Shown piece after piece: positions 1-11,136 of a stretch of DNA of 64,000 nt. This DNA is from Ruegeria sp. SCSIO 43209 (GTDB lineage Bacteria; Pseudomonadota; Alphaproteobacteria; Rhodobacterales; Rhodobacteraceae), in contig NZ_CP065359.1 of NCBI RefSeq assembly GCF_019904295.1, positions 1,389,001-1,453,000 of the forward strand, written 5' to 3'. The notes beneath the pieces are model-generated. The model worked only from the letters and a program-made list of their open reading frames with translations, searched no databases and had not been told where the DNA came from. The position numbers and the translations under genes are program-made. Position 1 is the stretch's first letter. Every line of letters begins with the position of its first letter.

Positions 1-547
1 GGATACCCAGCTTGTTGGCTTCGGCGATAGCCAGTGCTTCTTTCTTGACGTCGATGACGAACAGCAGATCAGGAACGCCACCCATCTCGCGGATACCGCC
101 CAGTGAAGCCTGCAGCTTGGCCTGGTCACGTTCCATGCCCAGACGCTCTTTCTTGGTCAGGCCTTCGGCACCCGACTCCATGGCTTCGTCGATCTGGTTC
201 AGACGGTTGATCGACTGGGAAACGGTTTTCCAGTTGGTCAGCGTGCCGCCCAGCCAGCGGTGGTTCATGTAGTACTGAGCCGACTTTTCAGCGGCATCTG
301 CGATCGGCTGAGCTGCCTGACGCTTGGTGCCTACGAACAGAACGCGGCCACCTTTTGCGACGGTGTCACGAACAGCCTGCAGAGCCTGATCCAGCATCGG
401 AACGGTCTGAGTCAGGTCCATGATGTGGATGCCATTGCGCGAGCCGTAGATGAACGGGCCCATGCGGGGATTCCAACGCTGAGTCTGGTGACCAAAGTGA
501 ACGCCAGCTTCTAGCAGCTGACGCATGGTGAACTCGGGAAGAGCCAT
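1..547 (-). CDS. rpsB: 30S ribosomal protein S2 (partial, 3' end outside window)
   Basis: The minus-strand reading begins [19 protein letters not shown] at 547 and continues with the S2 landmarks [21 protein letters not shown] and [13 protein letters not shown], running off the left edge after about 182 residues (full length about 250-260). S2 is an assembly protein of the 30S head and platform. An AAAGGAAAG stretch just upstream of the ATG is the likely ribosome binding site. In most bacteria tsf follows rpsB; it would lie beyond the window. Identification is by direct recognition of the protein sequence. Confidence 0.97.
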   Translation of the reverse strand, partial: MALPEFTMRQLLEAGVHFGHQTQRWNPRMGPFIYGSRNGIHIMDLTQTVPMLDQALQAVRDTVAKGGRVLFVGTKRQAAQPIADAAEKSAQYYMNHRWLGGTLTNWKTVSQSINRLNQIDEAMESGAEGLTKKERLGMERDQAKLQASLGGIREMGGVPDLLFVIDVKKEALAIAEANKLGI

Positions 548-619
548 GCTTTACTTTCCTTTTCCGGTTTACGCCTCGGCGGGGGTGAAAGAAGCGGATG
601 CTCCAACCGGCGGGCCAGA

Positions 620-665
620 TAAGGATGTCTCCCTCAAAAAGCCCAAACCCCGCCTGCGGGTTTGA
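620..665 (-). terminator. Rho-independent terminator after olsA
   Basis: On the minus strand CAAACCCGC and GCGGGGTTTG form a compact hairpin with a very short loop, followed by GGCTTTTTG. It lies about 50 bases past the olsA stop and would end the olsBA transcript before rpsB. Confidence 0.75.
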
Positions 666-715
666 ATGGCGCGCGTATACGGCAGGTTTAGCATCAGCGC
701 AAGGGCCAAATGCCC

Positions 716-1591
716 CTATTTTTCAAGCCGCGCCAGTGAATGCGCATGACGTACCGCGTCTTCGCAATGGGCTGCCAGAGCTTTGCGGTTTTCAAAGTCG
801 CTAACCTTAGCTGGCGCGTGGTAGATCAATTCCACGGTGCCTTGTCGACGTGCCCCCAAAGTCTTAAGCAAATGCGGTCCGAAATCCATGTCGCCCCACC
901 AGCCATAAAACCTATCGGGCTGACCTTGGGGAGCGTGAAAGATGACCGAAACCGGTTGAACATACATGAATTCCCGCAGCTCTTCAGTGAAGAACGCGGC
1001 AAAGAGTGTTGTTTTGAAGGGTAAAACTCGCTGTCCGTCGGTCGAAGTGCCTTCAGGAAAGAACAACAGCTTGTGCCCGGCTTTCAGACGTTCCTCGAAA
1101 ATCCGGGTCTGCTCGCGGGCTTTCTTGCGATCACGTTCGATAAAGACCGTACCCGTCGCGCGTGCCAGCCAGCCGATGCCGGGCCATTTTGCAACTTCGG
1201 CTTTCGATACGAAATACACGCGCTTACGGGCATTCAGCGCAAAGATATCCAACCACGACGTATGGTTTGCAACCACAGCGCCGCGTTCCTGCATGAGCGC
1301 GCCAGAGGTGCGAAATCTGATCCCGAGAATTCGAAATGCATTGCGACAAACGAACTGAGAAATGAACGGTGTCACCGGCCGTTGAACGCCATAAAGCGGT
1401 CGTTCGATGAGACGTATGGCCAATAAGACGAACAGCCCCCCAAAAACCAGAAGGGCCAGCGGCAGACCGCGAAGTATCACCAGGACCCAACCTAAGAAAC
1501 CAAGCTCAATTGGATCAGGAGCGTCTTCACTTTGCCACGATGGGTCGCTCACAGGGTTATGCTCCACCATAAATACGCCGCTGACGCTCAT
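716..1591 (-). CDS. olsA: Lyso-ornithine lipid O-acyltransferase (PlsC family)
   Basis: A membrane-bound 1-acylglycerol-3-phosphate acyltransferase-type enzyme of up to 291 residues. It has one or two N-terminal hydrophobic segments (about 33-60), the catalytic H-x4-D block NHTSWLD (His110, Asp115) and the substrate-binding block FPEGTS (178-183). PlsC relatives acylate lysophosphatidate. Here the upstream neighbour is the OlsB acyltransferase, and the two reading frames overlap, so the second acylation of ornithine lipid is the likely role. The start is uncertain: Met1 at 1591, or Met8 at 1570, which reduces the overlap with olsB to 14 bases. A general PlsC function cannot be excluded from sequence alone. 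Confidence 0.85.
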   Translation of the reverse strand: MSVSGVFMVEHNPVSDPSWQSEDAPDPIELGFLGWVLVILRGLPLALLVFGGLFVLLAIRLIERPLYGVQRPVTPFISQFVCRNAFRILGIRFRTSGALMQERGAVVANHTSWLDIFALNARKRVYFVSKAEVAKWPGIGWLARATGTVFIERDRKKAREQTRIFEERLKAGHKLLFFPEGTSTDGQRVLPFKTTLFAAFFTEELREFMYVQPVSVIFHAPQGQPDRFYGWWGDMDFGPHLLKTLGARRQGTVELIYHAPAKVSDFENRKALAAHCEDAVRHAHSLARLEK

Positions 1592-2312
1592 TCATGCGGG
1601 CTGTGTCAAGGATCAGACACACATCGGTTGTGTTGAAGGCATGATCGATAAATGCCCCCTCGCCCACGAATCCACCGAGGCGAAGGTAGGCCTTGATGAG
1701 AGACGGCACTTGAACCATCGCCGCGCGCCGATCCAGCGCGTCGGGTGCCAAAAGGTCCATTGATTGAAACACATCTGGCTGGGCCCGAACCCGCAAATCC
1801 AGCGGGGCAAGGTGGTTGTGATGCAGCATCGACAGCGGCTGCGCCAATTTGCTCACGTCGGTTCCGTGGAAACTCGCGACCCCGAACAAGACCTCAATAT
1901 CACGCTCGGTGACGTATGCAGCTAGACCATTCCACAGATGATACATCGCCGTGCCACCACGATAATCCGGATGCACGCACGAGCGTCCAAGCTCCAACAG
2001 CTTGCGCCCGCTTTGTTTCAGGACGGTGAGATCGTATTCATCCTCGGAGTAGAATTGCCCCAGTTCGGCAGCTCGCTCACCAGGAAGCAGTCGATAGACG
2101 CCGATCACCTCTCCAGATGAATCGTCGATGGCGAGCATATGATCGAAGTATGGATCGAACCGATCCTTCTCGAGCCCCGCCTCATGGTCCACCATCTCGC
2201 CGCCACCGCCCAATTCCTGAACAAACACGTCATAGCGCAGACGTTGGGCCGCCCGCAGTTCAACCTCGGTATTGGCCAATTTGACAGTGAATGAGGGGCC
2301 TTCGTCGGGCAT
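1557..2312 (-). CDS. olsB: L-ornithine N(alpha)-acyltransferase
   Basis: OlsB transfers a 3-hydroxyacyl group from acyl-ACP to the alpha amine of ornithine, the first step of phosphate-free ornithine lipid synthesis. The protein has the GNAT/autoinducer-synthase-like fold seen in OlsB (conserved stretches LRYDVFVQELGG, DHMLAIDDSSGEVIGVYRLL and ELGRSCVHPDYRGG). The start at 2312 (MPDEGPSFTVKL) is chosen over an upstream TTG at 2375 because it has a better upstream region and leaves room for a promoter. Ornithine lipids replace phospholipids when phosphate is scarce, as in much of the sea. The olsB-olsA order supports both calls. Confidence 0.85.
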   Translation of the reverse strand: MPDEGPSFTVKLANTEVELRAAQRLRYDVFVQELGGGGEMVDHEAGLEKDRFDPYFDHMLAIDDSSGEVIGVYRLLPGERAAELGQFYSEDEYDLTVLKQSGRKLLELGRSCVHPDYRGGTAMYHLWNGLAAYVTERDIEVLFGVASFHGTDVSKLAQPLSMLHHNHLAPLDLRVRAQPDVFQSMDLLAPDALDRRAAMVQVPSLIKAYLRLGGFVGEGAFIDHAFNTTDVCLILDTARMNERQRRIYGGA

Positions 2313-2396
2313 CAAGAAAATTCCATCGATCGCTGTTGCGCGCTGATAACGCGATTGCTCGGCCAAAGGCAACAAGCCCGCGTTTTGCCCGAGTTG

Positions 2397-2411
2397 TTAA
2401 CCTTTCCTAAA
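2397..2411. promoter_or_regulatory. CtrA-like box upstream of olsB
   Basis: TTAACCTTTCCTAAA followed by C fits the CtrA consensus TTAA-N7-TTAAC with one mismatch in the second half. It lies 85 bases upstream of the olsB start and just past the DUF3553 stop. No footprint is implied; one near-match is expected by chance at moderate frequency in AT-rich gaps. Confidence 0.35.
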
Positions 2412-2417
2412 CCAGTT

Positions 2418-2600
2418 TCACGGATCAAAGACCGGCATCAGGGCTATGCGTGTCCCGTCGATCACCACTTTCCCCTGCTCGCGAAAGTTAACGGTGATCT
2501 TGCCTCCGATATTGGACTGCACTTGTCCAACGCCCCAATCGGGGAAATCGGGGTGGCGGACATACATGCCCGGTGCAAGAATGGCATTCAGATCTGTCAT
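2418..2600 (-). CDS. DUF3553 domain protein
   Basis: A 60-residue protein (MTDLNAILAPGMYVRHPDF...) of the DUF3553 type, with the pattern G-x-VRHPDFPDWGVGQVQS, which resembles the SH3-like C-terminal module of UvrD-type helicases and CarD-like Tudor folds. Its function is not known. It is divergent from chpT with a 42-base gap, and its stop is about 100 bases upstream of olsB on the same strand. The small barrel suggests protein or nucleic-acid binding, which is inference only. Confidence 0.8.
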   Translation of the reverse strand: MTDLNAILAPGMYVRHPDFPDWGVGQVQSNIGGKITVNFREQGKVVIDGTRIALMPVFDP

Positions 2601-2642
2601 ATCGGGCCTCCGGGTCCAAGGCAGATGCAGCAGGAGGTACGC

Positions 2643-3239
2643 ATGGGCGCGTCAGACGTCAACCTGGCTGAATTGATCGGCTCTCGGATCTGTCATGATC
2701 TGATCAGCCCCATTGGGGCAATTACCAACGGGCTTGAGCTGTTGGAGATGGTTGGCGCAGTCCAGGGCCCTGAAATGGAGCTGATTTCGGGCAGCGTTGG
2801 CAGTGCAGGCGCCCGCATCCGGTTTTTCCGCGTTGCCTTTGGATCAGCAAGCGATCAGCCATTGGGTCGCACCGAAGTGGTCGAGCTTCTTAAAGATGTG
2901 GAAAAGGCCGGGCGTCTGCGGATCAGTTGGAACCTGACCGAACCTGTCCCGCGCAATCAGGTTAAACTCGCGTTTCTGGCTGTGATGTGCTGTGAAAATG
3001 CGATGCCCTTCGGCGGCGAAGTGGAAATCGAAACTCAGGGCGACGCATGGACGGTGACTGGCGTTGCTGACAAGCTGAACCTCAATACGGGACTATGGAA
3101 AGGGATTGGCTCGGGGCGATTTACCGAAAAACTAAGCCCGGCGCAGGTTCAATTTGCCCTGCTGCCGGACACAGCCTCGACGATGGGTCGCAGGATCACG
3201 GCAGAAACGACCGCAACCCAGGTGACACTGCGGTTTTAG
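2643..3239 (+). CDS. chpT: Histidine phosphotransferase ChpT
   Basis: ChpT relays phosphate from the hybrid kinase CckA to CtrA and CpdR. The 198-residue protein carries the phospho-acceptor motif [19 protein letters not shown] (His18), then a degenerate ATPase-like domain that lacks a usable ATP site, as in the family. The start at 2643 follows AGGAGGTAC with good spacing. Longer in-frame upstream starts exist but have no comparable site. The stop codon overlaps that of convergent proA by three bases. Its partners ctrA and sciP are at about 34.3-35.4 kb in the same window. Confidence 0.9.
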   Translation: MGASDVNLAELIGSRICHDLISPIGAITNGLELLEMVGAVQGPEMELISGSVGSAGARIRFFRVAFGSASDQPLGRTEVVELLKDVEKAGRLRISWNLTEPVPRNQVKLAFLAVMCCENAMPFGGEVEIETQGDAWTVTGVADKLNLNTGLWKGIGSGRFTEKLSPAQVQFALLPDTASTMGRRITAETTATQVTLRF

Positions 3240-4498
3240 TGCCGCGTGGTCCCGTTTCCGCGCACCAGATACTTAAAACTGGTCAACTGAGCGGCACCGA
3301 CGGGACCGCGCGCGTGCATCTTGCCGGTGGCGATACCAATCTCAGCACCCATGCCAAACTCACCGCCATCCGCGAATTGCGTCGAGGCATTATGCATCAG
3401 GATAGCGCTGTCGAGCCGTTCGAAGAAGTGCTCGGCGGCCGCGGAATCCTCGGTCATGATACTATCGGTGTGGCTTGAGCCAAACTGCCGGATATGCGCA
3501 ATCGCGGCGTCGATATCTGCTACGGGCCGTGCAGCGATGATACTATCTAGGTACTCTTTGCCCCAGTCATCATCCGACGCAGGAATGGTGTTTTCATTGG
3601 CCAAAATGCCTTCGGCATGCACTTCAACACCCGCAGCTTGAAGAGCAGCGATTAGATCACGGCCCAGTGTTTCTGCAACGTCTTGATGGATCAGCAAGCA
3701 TTCTGCCGCGCCACAGATACCGGTGCGCCGGGTTTTGGCGTTCAACACAACATCCAGCGTCTTCTGTGGATCGGCGGCTTTATCAACATAAATATGAACG
3801 ATGCCTTCGAGATGCGCAAAGACGGGCACGCGCGCCTCGCGTTGCACAAGACCCACCAATCCTTTGCCACCTCGGGGAACGATGACGTCGACATAATCAG
3901 TCATGGTCAAAAGCTCTTGCACCGCAGCCCGGTCGCGAGTCGGCACCAGTTGAATGGCGTCTTCGGGCAAGCTAGCAGCTGCTAGCCCCTCAACCAGACA
4001 GGCATGGATCGCGGTTGACGAATGAAAGCTCTCAGACCCGCCGCGCAAGATCACGGCGTTCCCGGATTTCAGGCACAATGCACCCGCATCCGCCGTCACG
4101 TTGGGGCGGCTTTCATAAATCACGCCGATTACACCCAAAGGCGTGCGCACACGCTGAATGTTGAGGCCCGAGGCCATGTCCCATTCGGCCAACACCTCAC
4201 CCACAGGATCAGTCTGATCGGCAACGGTGCGCAGCCCGTCAACCATGCCCTGAACGCGTGCTTCATCCAGCATCAGGCGGTCCATCATCGCGGGGCTCAA
4301 ACCCTTTTCTCGCCCGAACTCCAAATCCTTCTTGTTCGCTTCGATAATGCCGGCACGTTTGTGCCAAACGGCGTCTGCGGCTGCGATCAGCGCGGCGTGC
4401 TTGCGTTCGGCGGTGGCAAAGGCAAGCTCTTGCGAGGCTGCTTTGGCGCGCGCACCAAGGTCGGCCATCATTGCGGGAATGTTGTCGAAATCCTTCAT
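3236..4498 (-). CDS. proA: Gamma-glutamyl phosphate reductase
   Basis: ProA reduces glutamate-5-phosphate to glutamate-5-semialdehyde with NADPH, the second step of proline synthesis. The 420-residue length is normal. Visible landmarks are the [29 protein letters not shown] region, and the catalytic cysteine within [14 protein letters not shown]. It is the last gene of the obgE-proB-proA run, 39 bases after the proB stop. Confidence 0.97.
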   Translation of the reverse strand: MKDFDNIPAMMADLGARAKAASQELAFATAERKHAALIAAADAVWHKRAGIIEANKKDLEFGREKGLSPAMMDRLMLDEARVQGMVDGLRTVADQTDPVGEVLAEWDMASGLNIQRVRTPLGVIGVIYESRPNVTADAGALCLKSGNAVILRGGSESFHSSTAIHACLVEGLAAASLPEDAIQLVPTRDRAAVQELLTMTDYVDVIVPRGGKGLVGLVQREARVPVFAHLEGIVHIYVDKAADPQKTLDVVLNAKTRRTGICGAAECLLIHQDVAETLGRDLIAALQAAGVEVHAEGILANENTIPASDDDWGKEYLDSIIAARPVADIDAAIAHIRQFGSSHTDSIMTEDSAAAEHFFERLDSAILMHNASTQFADGGEFGMGAEIGIATGKMHARGPVGAAQLTSFKYLVRGNGTTRH

Positions 4499-4537
4499 CT
4501 CATGCGCCTTTCGGTCTCAGTTTATCAAATCACGCCC

Positions 4538-6675
<2,138 letters not shown>

Positions 6676-6703
6676 CTACTGCAAAGGCCCCATCGGCCAC
6701 AAG

Positions 6704-7240
6704 TCAGAGTTTCTTTGTATAGGTCCAGGTGGGCACATTCGCATCGCGCGCCACCGAATAGGTTTCCGCATCGCCAAGATACTGGAACCCGCAATGGGTC
6801 AGAACCCGGGCCGAGGCCGGGTTGTCCTGGAACACGCTGGCGAACATGGTCGCGTTTTCCAGCGGATTGGCGTTGACCAGCGTTTCAACGGCCAGCGATG
6901 CAATGCCGGTGTTCCAATACACCGGGGCGACCCAATAGCCGACCTCGGACTGGTTGCGATCCAGCCGGGTCAATGAAATCAGTCCGATCAGCTCCGGGCC
7001 ACCATCCTTTGTGGCATCCATTGCCCAGACATCCTCGTCCCGGTCTTCGGCCATCGCGCGCATCACAAACGCCTCAATCGAGCCGGGCGGCAATGGATGC
7101 GGGATCGATGTCGTCATGCGCGCCACACGCTCATCGCCTGCATAGTGCTCAATGAGACCCAAATCCGACCGACGCAGAGGGCGAAGGTCGAACCGCTCGG
7201 TTTCAATGACCGGCTGATTTATTATTGCCTCAATTTTCAT
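6704..7240 (-). CDS. GNAT family N-acetyltransferase (RimJ/RimL type)
   Basis: A 178-residue protein of the RimJ/RimL-like GNAT class: ETERFDLRPLRRSDL at the N-terminus, the beta-strand/P-loop region GLISLTRLDRNQSEVGYWV and the late NPASARVLTHCGFQYLG block. It probably acetylates an amine on a protein or small molecule; the substrate is not evident. The start at 7240 is chosen because its ATG overlaps the lysE stop (ATGA); an upstream in-frame start would sit inside lysE. Confidence 0.85.
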   Translation of the reverse strand: MKIEAIINQPVIETERFDLRPLRRSDLGLIEHYAGDERVARMTTSIPHPLPPGSIEAFVMRAMAEDRDEDVWAMDATKDGGPELIGLISLTRLDRNQSEVGYWVAPVYWNTGIASLAVETLVNANPLENATMFASVFQDNPASARVLTHCGFQYLGDAETYSVARDANVPTWTYTKKL

Positions 7241-7845
7241 GAGTGCGTTCCTCCTCCGAACAACACAAAAAGTACGGACGCAACTGTCAAACTGGCTAAC
7301 GTCCACATCAGATATTTTTCCGCAGGCCGACCTTCAACCGCATGGGCGATCCGATCTCCGGCAAATGTCCAGATCGGGTGCAATACGATCTGGCAGATTA
7401 ACAAACAGAGAGCGATCGTGAGGGTCGCCTCAAAACTGGGTGTTCCTGTTGCCACAAACCCGGTGAAGCCTGCGATAATCATTGCCCAAGCTTTAGGGTT
7501 AAGAGGATGCACTATTAACCCCGCCAGAAAACCGGGCACTTGCTTATCCGATTGACCTCGGGAAAGCCGCAGATTGGCAATTTTCCACGCGAGCCAGCAA
7601 ATATATGCAGCAGAAGCATATTTGAGTGTCTCGAACACCAACGGCGCCTGATCGGCCACTTGCATCAGGCCAAAACCAACCGGCCAGATGATCAGCTGTT
7701 TGCCCAGAATGACCCCGCCCACAAAGGGCAGTGCCGACCGAAAGCCAAAACGCGCACCTGTTCCCAGCAGGACCATATTGGCCGGTCCCGGCGTGCCGAC
7801 CTGCGAAGCGGCAAAAATCAGGAAACTGGTGGTTGCGACTGTCAT
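7237..7845 (-). CDS. LysE/RhtB family exporter
   Basis: A 202-residue inner-membrane protein with about six hydrophobic segments and the N-terminal signature SQVGTPGPANMVLLGTGARFG of LysE/RhtB amino-acid or homoserine-lactone exporters. It is translationally coupled to the GNAT gene (ATGA overlap), so export and acetylation of a shared amine substrate is possible, but this is inference. The cargo cannot be told from sequence. Confidence 0.87.
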   Translation of the reverse strand: MTVATTSFLIFAASQVGTPGPANMVLLGTGARFGFRSALPFVGGVILGKQLIIWPVGFGLMQVADQAPLVFETLKYASAAYICWLAWKIANLRLSRGQSDKQVPGFLAGLIVHPLNPKAWAMIIAGFTGFVATGTPSFEATLTIALCLLICQIVLHPIWTFAGDRIAHAVEGRPAEKYLMWTLASLTVASVLFVLFGGGTHS

Positions 7846-7874
7846 CGGTTCTGGTGATCACGACTGCGTTAAAA

Positions 7875-7908
7875 CGAAAAAGGGACCGGCACTTTGTGCC
7901 GGTCCCCC
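7875..7908 (-). terminator. Terminator of rplU-rpmA
   Basis: GGGACCGGCAC and GTGCCGGTCCC form a perfect 11-pair stem with a three-base loop, followed on the minus strand by TTTTTCGTTTT. It lies some 35 bases after the rpmA stop and isolates the ribosomal-protein operon from lysE. Confidence 0.9.
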
Positions 7909-7940
7909 ATGAATTTTTCTTAAACCTTCTGGGTTTCGGC

Positions 7941-8210
7941 TTACTCTGCGGCCTCCGCCACTGGCAGGACCGAAATAAAGGTGCGGTTTTTAAGTCCCTT
8001 ATGGAACTTCACGGCGCCATCGACAGTTGCAAAGATGGTATGGTCTTTGCCCATGCCTACGCCTTCGCCCGGCCAGAACTTGGTGCCGCGCTGACGCACG
8101 ATGATGTTGCCTGCGATGGCGGCCTGGCCACCATACAGTTTCACGCCAAGGCGGCGACCCGCTGAGTCGCGACCGTTACGGGAGGAACCGCCAGCTTTCT
8201 TATGTGCCAT
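7941..8210 (-). CDS. rpmA: 50S ribosomal protein L27
   Basis: The 89-residue protein begins [20 protein letters not shown], the L27 N-terminus that reaches toward the peptidyl-transferase centre, and contains [21 protein letters not shown]. It lacks the cleaved N-terminal extension found in Firmicutes. It follows rplU by 11 bases. Confidence 0.98.
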   Translation of the reverse strand: MAHKKAGGSSRNGRDSAGRRLGVKLYGGQAAIAGNIIVRQRGTKFWPGEGVGMGKDHTIFATVDGAVKFHKGLKNRTFISVLPVAEAAE

Positions 8211-8221
8211 TCTCTCTCTCC

Positions 8222-8839
8222 TTAGCCCTGAGCCAGCTCTTTGGCTTGCTCAACCCATTCGGGTTTCACTTTGATGGTGTCGATAGCAGCAATCTGCTCG
8301 TCCGACAAGGCGGCCAGAGCGGCAAAGCTTTCGATACCGGCTTCAACCAGCTTTTTGGCAGCGGCAGGGCCGACACCATTAAGAGCTGTCAGATCGTCAG
8401 CGGCAGCAGCTGCGGCGGGTGCCTCTGCTTTGGCTTCAGCTTTCTTGGCAGGCTTTTTCGCTACCGGTGCAGCTTCGCCAGCCGGTGCCGAACCGGTTGC
8501 AGCTTTGATGCCCGACTTGTCAGCGCCCGACGACAGGATGTCGGTGATTTTGACCAGAGTCAGTTTCTGACGGTGACCAACAGTACGCTTCGAGCTGTGC
8601 TTACGACGGCGCTTGACGAACTTGATGACCTTGTCACCTTTGATCTGTTCGATCACTTCGGCCTGTACGCCTGCGCCTTCAACGAAAGGTGCACCAACAA
8701 CCGGTGCGTCGCCGCCCAGCATCAGAACATCGTTGAATTGAACTTTTTCACCTGCGTCGGCAGCCAGCTTTTCAACACGGAGCACATCGCCCGCCTGAAC
8801 CTTGTACTGCTTGCCGCCAGTCTTGAGGACCGCAAACAT
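8222..8839 (-). CDS. rplU: 50S ribosomal protein L21 with C-terminal helix-hairpin-helix extension
   Basis: Residues 1-103 are a normal L21 ([39 protein letters not shown]). They are followed by a low-complexity Ala/Lys/Glu linker (about 105-147) and a folded tail with an HhH-like motif, [20 protein letters not shown], at 150-169. Total length is 205 against about 103 for the minimal protein. The tail resembles the small helix-hairpin-helix modules that bind nucleic acid backbone. It is co-transcribed with rpmA. Confidence 0.95.
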   Translation of the reverse strand: MFAVLKTGGKQYKVQAGDVLRVEKLAADAGEKVQFNDVLMLGGDAPVVGAPFVEGAGVQAEVIEQIKGDKVIKFVKRRRKHSSKRTVGHRQKLTLVKITDILSSGADKSGIKAATGSAPAGEAAPVAKKPAKKAEAKAEAPAAAAAADDLTALNGVGPAAAKKLVEAGIESFAALAALSDEQIAAIDTIKVKPEWVEQAKELAQG

Positions 8840-9034
8840 GCGTCTTTCCTTTTTCTAACCGCGTTCTGTGGTCCCCGATTGGGAGTTTCCGGCTTTCGCC
8901 ACCTCGAACAGCGCGCCCTTTTCGGGCTGTGTGAATGACCTTTGGCACATGCCATCAGGTCAAAGAATAACGATACCCGGCGCGGAAAGCCGGCCGGGAT
9001 GCGCGCTTATCGAAGCATTCATGAAGAAAGTCAA

Positions 9035-9071
9035 CCAAAAATCCGCAGCTTTGAGATCCGAAAATCTGCGG
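9035..9071 (-). terminator. Terminator after the DUF2059 pair
   Basis: CCGCAG and CTGCGG are separated by 17 bases, and on the minus strand the stem is followed by ATTTTTGG. It starts two bases after the stop codon of the downstream DUF2059 gene. Confidence 0.7.
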
Positions 9072-9072
9072 C

Positions 9073-9879
9073 TCAGAGATCCGACGCTTTCATGGCTTGC
9101 GCAACGGATTGCCCAAGCTGGTAAGAGATGCCGTTTAGCATCTCATCAAAACCCATGAACAAGGCGGAATTCAAGGCCCGACCCGCATCGGTGCGGGAAA
9201 AGGCGATGTTCTCTCGCATCTGAGACTCGTTCAACGGCTGATAGGCCAATAAAAGGAACGAGTACATCCATTCAGTTGTCTCCTCCCTGGTGTTCTCATG
9301 CTGAGATAGCAGTTCCTGCAACACGGATGCATCGTCGAACAGGGCACTTTGCCCGGAGGCAAGTCCTTGGTAAAAACTATAATCGGCGCTGATGGTGCCT
9401 TGCACATTTTTCTCGATCAGGTCGTTGACCTGCACATATTCATCTACAAGACGAAAAAACATGCCCTCGCGATCAGCCTGTTCGTAAGCGCTGCGTGCCA
9501 TCTGTTCGATCGCGTCATCTGCAATGGCCCGGCGCGCCGAGTTTTCCAGAGAAACGATGCTTTGCCCCAGTTCGCTTTCAAAAAAGATCGAAGCTTGTTC
9601 TAGCTGCACATCGGACATCATCTCGCCAACCGACAGCGAAAGTTGTTGGTGCATCGTGGTCGGATCGTACAAATCCTCAACTTGCGCCAAAAAATAGGCT
9701 CCTCCTGAGCTGCCCAGCATCGACTCGTTGATTGCATGCCCTTGCGCCACGCCTTCTTCACTAAGAATTTTCATAAAATCCAAAATATGCATCGCCTGCA
9801 TCAGTCTTTCAGCACGCTCGCTTGCGGCCAGAGGCAGCGCCCAGATCGTCAAACAGAGTGCCGTAGCTAAAACTCGCAT
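9073..9879 (-). CDS. Secreted DUF2059 domain protein (second of a pair)
   Basis: A 268-residue protein with an N-terminal signal peptide (MRVLATALCLTIWALPLAA, cleavage near residue 20) and a helical DUF2059-type body. Recurrent features are the SEDA-like segment QASIFFESELGQSIVSLENSARRAI, typical of the family. DUF2059 proteins are periplasmic and of unknown role. The start codon overlaps the stop of the preceding paralogue by one base (TGATG), so the two are an operon. Confidence 0.75.
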   Translation of the reverse strand: MRVLATALCLTIWALPLAASERAERLMQAMHILDFMKILSEEGVAQGHAINESMLGSSGGAYFLAQVEDLYDPTTMHQQLSLSVGEMMSDVQLEQASIFFESELGQSIVSLENSARRAIADDAIEQMARSAYEQADREGMFFRLVDEYVQVNDLIEKNVQGTISADYSFYQGLASGQSALFDDASVLQELLSQHENTREETTEWMYSFLLLAYQPLNESQMRENIAFSRTDAGRALNSALFMGFDEMLNGISYQLGQSVAQAMKASDL

Positions 9880-10721
9880 CAGATATCCTGCGCCGGGCGC
9901 AATTCGGCCATGCGAGCGGCTAATACTTCAAACCGCATCGCCATGATTTCATATTGGATCGCATTCAACAGCTCATAGACCTCCTGCATCAGAGGCTGTT
10001 CCAGAGCGTCAACATAGGCGTCGACATCCTCATCCGAGAAATCCTGGTAGGTGTAAGCCGCCCCTGCCAAAGCTGACAGTTGCAGAGATCGACGCAACTC
10101 ACCTTCATTGCGTTGGATCATCGTGCGCAGTTCATCTCCGCTCAGTTGCATGTCGATAATGCCAGACGCACTTGCGGCCAGTAAAAACCGCACCTGAATT
10201 TCTTGCAGCGCGCGCAGCGAGGTTCCGCTGGCGTCCACCGCACGGTTCATGCGCTTCAGGCTTTCAACACGAGATGAGCCTTCTTTTATCAACTTCGAGA
10301 CGATTTCTTGCCCGGCCAGTTGTTTAGCCTCATCATCGTCATCCATATGAGCGGCGTTTTCAGCAACGACCAGTCTTTGCCCCAACTCCGAGGCATAAAA
10401 CGAGACCGCGTGGACCAGCGCCTCTTCGCTAAGCGTCTGTTCAAGGATCGAGACGGCCGTTTCGTGCATCAAAGCGGTATCAAATACTTCTTCGGTCAGA
10501 CGTGCCCAATCCGATCCGAAGCCGTCAGGGTCGATACCCAGCATCTGCGGGGCCGAAGCAGAGGCCTGCGCTATGCTTTCCAAGGCAACGTCAAAACCTG
10601 TCGTGGTCAGAAACGCTTCAATCTGATCCTGACTGGCGGCCTGAGATGGCGAGGCCATGACACCAAGTGAGAAAATTGGAAGGATGAGGCTGATTGCGAA
10701 CTGGCGTATAAAGTAAGTCAT
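9879..10721 (-). CDS. Secreted DUF2059 domain protein (first of a pair)
   Basis: A 280-residue protein with signal peptide (MTYFIRQFAISLILPIFSLG, cleavage after SQA near residue 29). The mature part matches its neighbour in plan, for example HAVSFYASELGQRLVVAENAAH aligns with the ESELGQSIVSLENSA region of the downstream gene. The start at 10721 is preferred to an upstream in-frame codon because it begins the signal peptide. The pair seems to have arisen by tandem duplication and strong divergence. Function unknown. Confidence 0.75.
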   Translation of the reverse strand: MTYFIRQFAISLILPIFSLGVMASPSQAASQDQIEAFLTTTGFDVALESIAQASASAPQMLGIDPDGFGSDWARLTEEVFDTALMHETAVSILEQTLSEEALVHAVSFYASELGQRLVVAENAAHMDDDDEAKQLAGQEIVSKLIKEGSSRVESLKRMNRAVDASGTSLRALQEIQVRFLLAASASGIIDMQLSGDELRTMIQRNEGELRRSLQLSALAGAAYTYQDFSDEDVDAYVDALEQPLMQEVYELLNAIQYEIMAMRFEVLAARMAELRPAQDI

Positions 10722-10844
10722 ACGTATCAGCCTAGGTGTTTTCTTACCTCTGGCAATGGAAAATCCCACTATCGTCAAAATCCGGTATTTTCTGCTTGCA
10801 CCCCTGCCCGTTCACCACTAAATCCCCCCCTCATAGACCCCCGC

Positions 10845-10934
10845 GGAGAGGTGCCGGAGTGGTCGAACGGGGCGGTCTCGAAAACCGTTGTGGGTGCAAG
10901 CCCACCCAGGGTTCGAATCCCTGTCTCTCCGCCA
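10845..10934 (+). tRNA. tRNA-Ser (CGA)
   Basis: A complete class II tRNA: acceptor arms GGAGAGG and TCTCTCC (one G-U pair), D region GTGCCGGAGTGGTCGAAC, anticodon loop CTCGAAA giving anticodon CGA (codon UCG), a long variable arm (TTGTGGGTGCAAGCCCACC) and T arm CAGGGTTCGAATCCCTG. The CCA end is encoded (10932-10934). Confidence 0.95.
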
Positions 10935-11083
10935 TAAATCAATTCATCCTTCAAGGCTGTTTCTTTGCTTGTGTTGCGATTCCTGCAATGGATGGCATGA
11001 TGTTGCCACTGCCTGCAGTGTCAATCAGCGCAGTGTGGCTCAAACCCGCAATATGCTGCAAACTCACGTGTTTTCCCCTTTGC

Positions 11084-11099
11084 TTTAACGTACCTTAAC
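11084..11099. promoter_or_regulatory. CtrA-like box upstream of the Ala-rich anchored protein
   Basis: TTTAACGTACCTTAAC fits TTAA-N7-TTAAC with one mismatch in the first half. It ends 37 bases before the ATG of the following gene, a position compatible with a -35 overlap. This is a candidate only. Confidence 0.35.
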
Positions 11100-11136
11100 C
11101 CCATCTGAGCGACACATCATTTGAAGGAGACATCCA

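Noticed and set aside
2355..2642. Extension of chpT upstream to 2355
   Set aside because: The extension crosses the divergent DUF3553 gene. The ATG at 2643 has an AGGAGG site and begins at the family's N-terminus.
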